Origin: Bradyrhizobium daqingense | GTDB taxonomy: Bacteria > Pseudomonadota > Alphaproteobacteria > Rhizobiales > Xanthobacteraceae | Assembly (NCBI RefSeq): GCF_021044685.1 | Contig: NZ_CP088014.1 | Location: 4,946,001-5,010,000, forward strand | Length of the DNA stretch: 64,000 bases | Direction: 5' to 3' | Shown: positions 58,484-64,000 of the stretch, piece by piece | Position numbering within the stretch: the stretch's first letter is position 1 | Layout: each line of letters begins with the position of its first letter | Translations under genes and position numbers: made by a program | Notes under the pieces: generated by a model | Databases searched by the model: none | The model's input: the letters and a program-made list of their open reading frames with translations, nothing else | What the model was told of the DNA's origin: nothing

Positions 58484-60532
58484 TCAGACGTCCAGCAGCT
58501 CCTCGCTGGCAAATTCGGCCTTGTCCGAGATGAAGGCGAACCGAGCCTCGGCCTTGGTGCCCATCAGGCGCTCCACCGAATCCGCCGTCGTATCGCGGTC
58601 GTCCGCAAGCAGCACCACCTTGAGCAGCGTCCGCTTGCTCGGATCCATGGTGGTTTCCTTGAGCTGTGCCGGCATCATCTCGCCGAGGCCTTTGAAGCGG
58701 TTCACCTCGACCTTGGCGTTGGCATTGAACGCGCTCTTGATCAGCTCTTCCTTGTGCTTGTCGTCGCGCGCGTAGACTGATTTGGTGCCGTGCGTGAGCT
58801 TGTAGAGCGGGGGCACCGCGAGGAAGAGGTGGCCCTCGTCGATCAGCCGCGGCATCTGCCGGTAGAAGAAGGTGATCAGGAGCGAGGCGATGTGGGCGCC
58901 GTCGACGTCGGCGTCGGTCATGATGATGATGCGCTGATAGCGCAGATCCTCCTCGCGATAATGCGCAAGCGTGCCGCAGCCGATCGCCTGTACGAGATCG
59001 GAGAGCTGGGCATTCGCAGTCAGCTTGTCCTTGCCGGCGGAGGCGACGTTGAGAATCTTGCCGCGCAGCGGCAGCACGGCCTGGGTCTTGCGGTCGCGCG
59101 CCTGCTTGGCGCTGCCGCCGGCCGAGTCGCCCTCGACGATGAAGAGTTCGGAGCCTTCCGTGCCGGCATCGGTGCAATCAGCGAGCTTGCCGGGCAGGCG
59201 CAACTTCTTGCCCGCGGTTTTCCGCGCGGTCTCTTTTTCCTGGCGGCGGCGCAGCCGCTCCTCGGCGCGGTCGATCACGAAATCGAGCAGCCGGTTGGCC
59301 ATGTTCGGATTGCCCGACAGCCAATGGTCGAACGGATCCTTCATCGCCTGCTCGACGATGCGTTGGGCTTCTGCGGTCGCGAGACGATCCTTGGTCTGGC
59401 CCTGAAATTCTGGCTCGCGCACGAACACCGAGAGCATCACGGCCGCGCCGACCATCACGTCCTCGGAGGTCACGGAAGCTGCGCGCTTGCCCTGGCCGAC
59501 GCGCTCGGCGTGATCCTTCAGGCCACGCAGCAACGCGCTGCGCAAGCCGGATTCATGCGTGCCGCCGTCGGGTGTCGGCACGGTGTTGGTGTAAGACGAC
59601 AGGAAGCCGTCGGCATCCGCGGTCCATGCCACCGCCCATTCGCAGGCGCCGTGCGCGCCGTTGCGCCCCGACTTGCCCGAGAAGATGTCCGGGTGCACCA
59701 GGGTGTCGGCGTGGATCGCTGCGGCGAGATAGTCCTTGAGACCGCCGGGAAAGTGGAACGTCGCCTCCGCCGGCACGTCCTCGACGCCCTTGAGCAGCTC
59801 GGGTGCGCAATTCCAGCGGATCTCGACGCCGCCGAACAGATACGCCTTCGAGCGCGTCATCTTGAACAAGCGCTGCGGCTTGAACGCCGCCTTGGCGCCG
59901 AAGATGTCGGTGTCGGGCTTGAAGCGCACGCGCGTGCCGCGGCGGTTGTTGACCTTGCCGAGATCCTCGAGCTTGCCCTTGGGATGGCCGCGCTCGAAGA
60001 TCATCCGATGCAGCTTCTGGCCGCGCGCGACCTCGACCTCGAGACGCGAGGAGAGGGCGTTCACCACGGAGATGCCGACGCCGTGCAGACCGCCCGAGGT
60101 CTCATAGACCTTGCTGTCGAACTTGCCGCCCGAATGCAGCGTGCACATGATGACTTCGAGTGCCGACTTCTTCGGGAATTTCGGATGCGGATCGATCGGG
60201 ATGCCGCGGCCGTTGTCGGTTACGGTGAGGAATCCGTCCGCGCTGAGCTCGACGCCGATGAAGGTCGCGTGCCCGGCCAGCGCCTCGTCCATGGAGTTGT
60301 CGATGACCTCGGCGAAGAGATGATGCAGCGCCTTCTCGTCGGTGCCGCCGATATACATGCCGGGGCGGCGGCGCACCGGTTCCAGGCCTTCGAGCACCTC
60401 GATGTCGGCGGCCGTGTAGTCGGCTTCCCCGCCGCTTCCACGCGCGGCCGGCTTGGCGGCAGGCGCGCGGGACTTCGGCTCGTCGGCGCCGAACAGGTCG
60501 TCTTTCGCTTTGGTTTTCAACTGCTTGGACAT
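58484..60532 (-). CDS. parE: DNA topoisomerase IV subunit B
   Basis: This ATPase subunit works with ParC to separate replicated chromosomes. The 682 residues show the GHKL ATP site (RPGMYIGGTDEKALHHLFAEVIDNSMDEA, DNGRGIPID, GGLHGVGISVVNALS) and the Toprim domain (EGDSAGGSAKQARDRKTQAVLPLRGKILNV; DADVDGAH). KTQAVLPLRGKILNVASAGKDKLTANAQL is ParE-like rather than GyrB-like. The N-terminal 35 residues are a basic extension. The gene appears monocistronic. Confidence 0.95.
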   Translation of the reverse strand: MSKQLKTKAKDDLFGADEPKSRAPAAKPAARGSGGEADYTAADIEVLEGLEPVRRRPGMYIGGTDEKALHHLFAEVIDNSMDEALAGHATFIGVELSADGFLTVTDNGRGIPIDPHPKFPKKSALEVIMCTLHSGGKFDSKVYETSGGLHGVGISVVNALSSRLEVEVARGQKLHRMIFERGHPKGKLEDLGKVNNRRGTRVRFKPDTDIFGAKAAFKPQRLFKMTRSKAYLFGGVEIRWNCAPELLKGVEDVPAEATFHFPGGLKDYLAAAIHADTLVHPDIFSGKSGRNGAHGACEWAVAWTADADGFLSSYTNTVPTPDGGTHESGLRSALLRGLKDHAERVGQGKRAASVTSEDVMVGAAVMLSVFVREPEFQGQTKDRLATAEAQRIVEQAMKDPFDHWLSGNPNMANRLLDFVIDRAEERLRRRQEKETARKTAGKKLRLPGKLADCTDAGTEGSELFIVEGDSAGGSAKQARDRKTQAVLPLRGKILNVASAGKDKLTANAQLSDLVQAIGCGTLAHYREEDLRYQRIIIMTDADVDGAHIASLLITFFYRQMPRLIDEGHLFLAVPPLYKLTHGTKSVYARDDKHKEELIKSAFNANAKVEVNRFKGLGEMMPAQLKETTMDPSKRTLLKVVLLADDRDTTADSVERLMGTKAEARFAFISDKAEFASEELLDV

Positions 60533-60719
60533 TTATCTTGATACGTTTCAAGGGCCGCCTTAGCGGCGAATCGGTCAGGGCGACTATGCCACTTCTGGCT
60601 TGGAAAGGTTATCGCAGGCGCCGGCGAGCGGCGTGGTTGAGAGCCAATCCCGGCGATTTTACGCCGCAGGCCCGCCAATTCCCGGCAATTTGACGTCCCA
60701 GCCACACGCGGCCGAGCTT

Positions 60720-60736
60720 TGTGACTTGATGTCACA
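60720..60736. promoter_or_regulatory. TGTGAC-N5-GTCACA palindrome between parE and dedA
   Basis: A perfect inverted repeat TGTGAC-TTGAT-GTCACA lies about 190 bp before the parE start and 70 bp before the dedA start. It resembles a CRP/FNR-superfamily site, but the spacer is 5 bp and not the 4 (TGTGAC arms) or 6 (TGTGA arms) of the classic site. It may regulate either gene. Confidence 0.45.
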
Positions 60737-60804
60737 CAAGCCCTTGGCTTACCAGTCCTTTTCATCGAGCAGCACCTTGAGACAGGGCGGAAGGCTAATC
60801 TGGA

Positions 60805-61335
60805 ATGGAGCAGTACGCGCACGCCCTGGCCGAATTCGTGCGCGTTCACCAGGCTTGGGCGGCGCCGATCGTGTTCGTGCTCGCCTTCGGGGAGTCGCTG
60901 GCCTTCATCTCGCTGCTGGTGCCGGCCTGGGGCGCGCTGGTGGGCATCGGCGCGCTGATCGGGGCGAGCGGCATCAGCTTCTATCCGGTCTGGATTGCCG
61001 GCGGCCTCGGCGCGGCGCTGGGCGATTGGGTCTCCTACTGGTTCGGCTTCCGCTACAAGGAACGGGTCGCCCAGATGTGGCCGCTCTCGCGCTATCCGGA
61101 CCTGCTGCCGAAGGGCGAGGGATTCGTGCGGAAGTGGGGCGTGCCCAGCATCTTCATCGGCCGCTTCTTCGGCCCCTTGCGCGCCTCGGTGCCACTTGCG
61201 GCCGGCATCTTCGAGATGCCCTATTGGAGCTTCCAGGTCGCCAATTTCGTCTCGGCGCTGGTGTGGTCGGCCGCACTGCTGCTGTTCGGCGACGTGATCG
61301 CGAAGCTGATGGAATGGATCTGGCGCCTGGTGTGA
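60805..61335 (+). CDS. DedA-family membrane protein
   Basis: This 176-residue inner-membrane protein belongs to the DedA/VTT family, which flips undecaprenyl phosphate or other lipids. It has the family patterns FGESLAFISLLVPAWGAL, GLGAALGDWVSYWFGFRYKERV and FIGRFFGPLRASVPLAAGIFEMPYWSFQVANFVSALVWS. The Arg-rich reentrant motif (GRFFGPLRA) is intact. The length is typical of the shorter DedA proteins. The ATG at 60805 has AAGG about 11 bases upstream. Confidence 0.9.
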   Translation: MEQYAHALAEFVRVHQAWAAPIVFVLAFGESLAFISLLVPAWGALVGIGALIGASGISFYPVWIAGGLGAALGDWVSYWFGFRYKERVAQMWPLSRYPDLLPKGEGFVRKWGVPSIFIGRFFGPLRASVPLAAGIFEMPYWSFQVANFVSALVWSAALLLFGDVIAKLMEWIWRLV

Positions 61336-61374
61336 CCGGGCGGCAGGGCCGCCCGGTCAGCGCGGCAAACGCGT

Positions 61375-62376
61375 CTAAAGCGAGGCGTTCCAGATCGAGG
61401 GAATCCAGCGATATCCCGAGCCGTCCTTTTCCTTCTCAACGCGAACGAGACCCGGGAAGGCGGCGTGGAAGGCCTGGATCGGCATCTTCTCGGCAATGGC
61501 CATGTCGTAGAGCTTGCGCCGCGTCTGCTGTGCCAACGGCTTGTCGACATCGGAGGCGATGTTCCATTCGGGATGCTTGACGAACAGGAAAGCCGCACCG
61601 GCGGTGATGTCGACCTGCACCAGCACCTTCTCGTTGCCGGAGGCGACGATGAAGGAATTGTGGCCGGGCGTGTGGCCGGGGCTCGCGACCGACGTGATGC
61701 CGGGCGCGACCTCCTTGCCGGATTCGTATTGCGTGACCTTGCGGCCCAGCGCGTCGAACACGCGGCGGATGTTCTTGAAATTGTTTTCGAGGATCGGGTT
61801 GCCCATCCCCTTGCTCATCTCGCCGTCGTCCATCCAGAACTTCCATTCCACCGCCGGCACCATGATCTCGGCGTTGGGGAAGGCGGGCTTGTTCTCGGTA
61901 GCCAGCAGGCCGTTGATGTGGTCGCCGTGGAAGTGGGAGATGACGACGGTGTCGACCGCCGCGCGGTCGATCCCGGCCGCCGTAAGGTTATTGTGGAACT
62001 GGCCGACCTTGCCCTTGCTCTGCGTGAACTGATCTGGCCCGAGACCTGTGTCGATGACGACGAGCTTCGGTCCGGTGTTGACGACCACGGGGTTGAACGT
62101 ATGGGTGACCTTGTCGGTCGGCAGGTGGTGTTCGGCGAAGACCTTGTTGATGTCGTCCTTGCTGGCGCCCGCTGCGTAATTGTCGGTCAAATTGACGGTG
62201 GCAACGCCGTCGCAGACCACCGTGACCTGATGGGTACCGACATTGTAGCGATAAAAGCTTGCATTCTGCTTGTCGGCCAGGGGCGCGGCAGCGTGCGCGG
62301 GCGAAGTCTTGGCGAAAGGCAGGAGCGCCGAGGCGGCGGCACCGGCTAGCGTTGCGCGACGGGTAATCTCGGTCAT
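61375..62376 (-). CDS. Tat-exported metallo-beta-lactamase-fold hydrolase
   Basis: This 333-residue protein starts MTEITRRATLAGAAASALLP, a twin-arginine signal ending near AHAA (about 30). It has the metal motif SHFHGDH (His about 148, 150 and 153, Asp 152), then SPGHTPGHNSFIV and a late His in FHAAFPG. The domain resembles lactonase or other MBL hydrolases; a quorum-quenching role is possible but not shown. The start at 62376 begins the homologous sequence. It is divergent from the paiB-argC operon. Confidence 0.9.
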   Translation of the reverse strand: MTEITRRATLAGAAASALLPFAKTSPAHAAAPLADKQNASFYRYNVGTHQVTVVCDGVATVNLTDNYAAGASKDDINKVFAEHHLPTDKVTHTFNPVVVNTGPKLVVIDTGLGPDQFTQSKGKVGQFHNNLTAAGIDRAAVDTVVISHFHGDHINGLLATENKPAFPNAEIMVPAVEWKFWMDDGEMSKGMGNPILENNFKNIRRVFDALGRKVTQYESGKEVAPGITSVASPGHTPGHNSFIVASGNEKVLVQVDITAGAAFLFVKHPEWNIASDVDKPLAQQTRRKLYDMAIAEKMPIQAFHAAFPGLVRVEKEKDGSGYRWIPSIWNASL

Positions 62377-62569
62377 GGCGATGTCCTGGGGCTGGTTATG
62401 ACAGGCTTGGACCGGCGGGTTGTGGCGCGTCGGTCTTTCTCTGAAACCCCCATTATTAGTGGAAATTCCGCGGCAGCCCGATGACATCCGTGCGGCACTC
62501 TGCCGTCAAGCAGGCGGCACTGCCGTCGCGCGGTGCGGCAACCTGCCGTTCTGCCGGACCGATTTGCAC

Positions 62570-62598
62570 TTGACCCCGGAACCCTCCCGCCTTATAGC
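62570..62598 (+). promoter_or_regulatory. Promoter of the leader peptide-paiB-argC operon
   Basis: TTGACC (62570-62575) and TATAGC (62593-62598) are separated by exactly 17 bp, one of the best sigma-70-type matches in the window. The expected start point, 6-9 bases after the -10, falls on or next to the ATG of the 25-codon leader ORF at 62607. That would make the leader ORF leaderless. Confidence 0.6.
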
Positions 62599-62606
62599 CG
62601 CGCGCC

Positions 62607-62684
62607 ATGATCAACGCCGCGACCATCCTGTTCGCCCGTCGCCGCCGCCGCATCTCAGCGGTTTGGGCGGTCGATCGCGTTTGA
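62607..62684 (+). CDS. Possible arginine-rich leader peptide of paiB-argC
   Basis: This 25-codon ORF starts MINAATILFA, continues with five consecutive Arg codons (62637-62651), then ISAVWAV and a sixth Arg near the end. It opens at the predicted transcription start, has no Shine-Dalgarno (leaderless), and is followed by a terminator-like hairpin and then paiB-argC. ArgC is an arginine-biosynthesis enzyme, so a run of Arg codons that stalls ribosomes when Arg-tRNA is low is the expected logic of attenuation. Chance CGC runs are possible in GC-rich DNA. Confidence 0.5.
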   Translation: MINAATILFARRRRRISAVWAVDRV

Positions 62685-62696
62685 GATCATCGTCTT

Positions 62697-62730
62697 TGCC
62701 GCTGGATCCGATCCGCGGCATTCTCTCTCC
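62697..62730 (+). terminator. Attenuator-like hairpin with pyrimidine tail
   Basis: TGCCGC-T-GGAT (62697-62707), loop CCG, then ATCCGCGGCA (62711-62720) forms a 10-bp stem with one bulge, followed by the T/C-rich tail TTCTCTCTCC. It starts 13 bp after the leader peptide stop. GCGGT inside the leader ORF (62667-62671) could pair with GCCGC of the left arm (62698-62702), forming a competing anti-terminator stem. Confidence 0.5.
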
Positions 62731-62783
62731 TGTCAGCGCGATCTGATCCGGCGGCCCCCGAGGAGGCCCAGCAGGAGACCACG

Positions 62784-63449
62784 ATGTACACGCCACCCTT
62801 TTTCAAGCAGGACCGCGCCGCGAGCCTGAAATTCGCCGAAGAGCGCGGCTTCGGCACCATGTGTGCCTTCGACGGCCACAAGCCGGTCGCGTCCCCGCTG
62901 CCGTTCTACCTGACCTACGCCGCTGACGGCACGCCGCAGGCCGCCTTTCATGTCGCCCGTCACAATCCGCTGCTAAAGCTGGCGGGCGGCGATGCGTCCT
63001 GGCTGCTCGCGGTCAATGGCCCCGATGCCTATGTATCGCCCGACTGGTACGTCTCGCCGGACCAAGTTCCGACCTGGCTCTACCAGTCCGTGCATCTCAG
63101 CGGCCCGGTGCGGCTCTTGTCGGACGATGAGCTGGCGGTGCAGATCGACACGCTCAGCGACAAGTTCGAGAACTGGCTCTTGCCGAAAAAGCCGTGGACA
63201 TCGGCCAAGATGACGGCAGGCCGGCTGGAAGCGATGAAGAAGGGGATCGTGGGACTTGTGATGACGGTCGAGGAGATCGAAGGCAGCTTCAAGCTGAACC
63301 AGCACAAGTCGGATGCGGACTATGCAGCGATCGCGAACGCGCTTGGCGGCGGTGATGCCGACGCCAAGCAGATCTCACAATTGATGCGGCAGGCAAGGCC
63401 GCAGGTTTTCGCAGACGACACGAACATGCTCGAAGGGAGCGCATCATGA
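62784..63449 (+). CDS. paiB: PaiB-like FMN-binding protein
   Basis: This 221-residue FMN-binding split-barrel protein starts MYTPPFFKQDRAASLKFAEERGFGTMC, the PaiB pattern. It continues through HVARHNPLLKLA, PDAYVSPDWY, LPKKPWTSAKMTAGRLEAMKKGIVGLVMTVEEIEG and FKLNQHKSDAD. Bacillus PaiB was described as a negative regulator of protease and sporulation genes; in proteobacteria the role is unclear. It is translationally coupled to argC through an ATGA overlap (63446-63449). GGAGACCACG precedes the ATG. The coupling suggests that it shares control with arginine synthesis. Confidence 0.88.
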   Translation: MYTPPFFKQDRAASLKFAEERGFGTMCAFDGHKPVASPLPFYLTYAADGTPQAAFHVARHNPLLKLAGGDASWLLAVNGPDAYVSPDWYVSPDQVPTWLYQSVHLSGPVRLLSDDELAVQIDTLSDKFENWLLPKKPWTSAKMTAGRLEAMKKGIVGLVMTVEEIEGSFKLNQHKSDADYAAIANALGGGDADAKQISQLMRQARPQVFADDTNMLEGSAS

Positions 63450-64000
63450 GCCTCGCTGACACCACCAAAGCCCCGACCACCAGCGCGGCCAAGAAGCCCG
63501 CGACCGTCTTCGTCGACGGCGGCTCCGGCACGACCGGGCTCGGCATCAACGAGCGGCTGAAGCTGCAGAACGACGTCGTCGTGAAGACGATCGCCGATGA
63601 CAAGCGCAAGGATCCCGCGGCCAAGAAGGCGGTGATGGAGGAGGTGGATCTCGTCATCCTCTGCCTGCCCGACGATGCCGCCAAGGAAACCGTGGCGCTG
63701 GTCGACAGCATGGGCGCTGGGGGGCCGAAGGTGCTGGACGCCTCCACCGCCTACCGGGTCGCACCCGACTGGGCCTACGGCTTTCCCGAGCTGACGGCCG
63801 ACCAGGCCGGCAAGATCAAGGCCGCGAAGAAGGTCTCCAATCCCGGATGCTATCCGACCGGCGCGATCGCGCTGCTGCGGCCGATCGTCGATGCCGGCCT
63901 GTTGCCGCCTGACCATCCCGTCACCGTCAACGCGGTGAGCGGCTATTCAGGTGGCGGCAAGTCGATGATCGCGAGCTTCGAAGACGGCAGCGCGCCGTCC
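63446..64000 (+). CDS. argC: N-acetyl-gamma-glutamyl-phosphate reductase, N-terminal part
   Basis: This enzyme reduces N-acetyl-gamma-glutamyl phosphate to the semialdehyde in arginine biosynthesis. The visible 185 codons begin with a short tail and then FVDGGSGTTGLGINERL, the dinucleotide fold. The sequence continues with DLVILCLPDDAAKE, STAYRVAPDWAYGFPEL and the active-site cysteine (about 135) in SNPGCYPTGAIALLRP, the short-chain (type 2) ArgC form. The ATG overlaps the paiB stop. The gene is cut by the window end. Confidence 0.93.
   Translation, partial: MSLADTTKAPTTSAAKKPATVFVDGGSGTTGLGINERLKLQNDVVVKTIADDKRKDPAAKKAVMEEVDLVILCLPDDAAKETVALVDSMGAGGPKVLDASTAYRVAPDWAYGFPELTADQAGKIKAAKKVSNPGCYPTGAIALLRPIVDAGLLPPDHPVTVNAVSGYSGGGKSMIASFEDGSAPS

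Noticed and set aside
58790..60541. 583-codon plus-strand ORF opposite parE
   Set aside because: It is a shadow of parE in the complementary frame, with no signal peptide, motif or ribosome-binding site.
1..64000. CRISPR arrays, tRNA or rRNA genes, insertion sequences, prophage or integrase genes
   Set aside because: I saw no regularly spaced repeats, no cloverleaf-like or rRNA-like sequence and no transposase or integrase motif. The palindromic repeats are single isolated units. A tRNA scan would settle the tRNA question.

Overview
The window is high-GC chromosomal DNA of an alphaproteobacterium of the Bradyrhizobium/Rhodopseudomonas type (Nitrobacteraceae). The evidence is the gene content and order (aroQ-accB-accC, amiC-mrcA-prfB, a suf operon with sufT- and iscA-like genes), paired 'AADLxAR' outer-membrane beta-barrel proteins, a DUF1236 protein, and three families of intergenic palindromes that I associate with this group. 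It is mostly core genome. I see no prophage, insertion sequence, CRISPR array, rRNA or tRNA. The naming rests on recognised protein families and motifs; no database search was run.

Layout. 1-5.1 kb (mostly minus): accC (cut by the window edge), accB, aroQ, a DUF1236 exported protein, a DsbA-like oxidoreductase and an M48 metalloprotease with TPR repeats. 5.3-7.3 kb (plus): an aminotransferase, bioY and a decayed dctA fragment. 7.4-13.4 kb (minus): a D-amino-acid dehydrogenase/amidase pair and RNase E with a very histidine-rich insertion. 14-20.3 kb (plus): the cell-wall and translation block amiC, mrcA, prfB (with the RF2 programmed +1 frameshift) and a 3-hydroxyisobutyrate-dehydrogenase-like gene. 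20.3-30.2 kb: a frameshifted and an intact EamA transporter, an M23 endopeptidase, a PrxQ-like peroxiredoxin, a giant AsmA-like protein and a chemotaxis receptor. 30.4-39.4 kb: DoxX, MFS, tyrS, anmK, a GST/sugE pair behind a promoter with three palindromic operators, an alpha/beta hydrolase, and a divergent LytTR regulator/acyltransferase pair.

39.5-46.7 kb (plus) is a compact Fe-S assembly operon: cysteine desulfurase, sufB, an unrecognised 94-residue membrane protein, sufC, sufD, sufS, sufT-like and iscA/sufA-like, mostly joined by ATGA overlaps. 46.8-54.9 kb: a TfoX-domain protein, a diguanylate cyclase, a DEAD-box helicase, an AraC regulator divergent from a secreted caspase-fold protein, a Gly-rich secreted protein and an FAD monooxygenase. 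55.1-64 kb: two outer-membrane beta-barrels flanking an SDR operon, parE with a degenerate copy of its 3' end nearby, dedA, a Tat-exported MBL hydrolase, and paiB-argC.

The most interesting new-looking signal is upstream of paiB-argC. A good sigma-70-type promoter starts transcription at or next to the ATG of a 25-codon ORF with five consecutive Arg codons. A terminator-like hairpin follows, and then the paiB-argC operon, which includes an arginine-biosynthesis gene. This is the architecture of a ribosome-mediated arginine attenuator with a leaderless leader peptide. Other leads are the triple-operator GST/sugE promoter, the membrane protein inside the suf operon, the His-rich RNase E insertion and its structured leader, and several fossil gene fragments.
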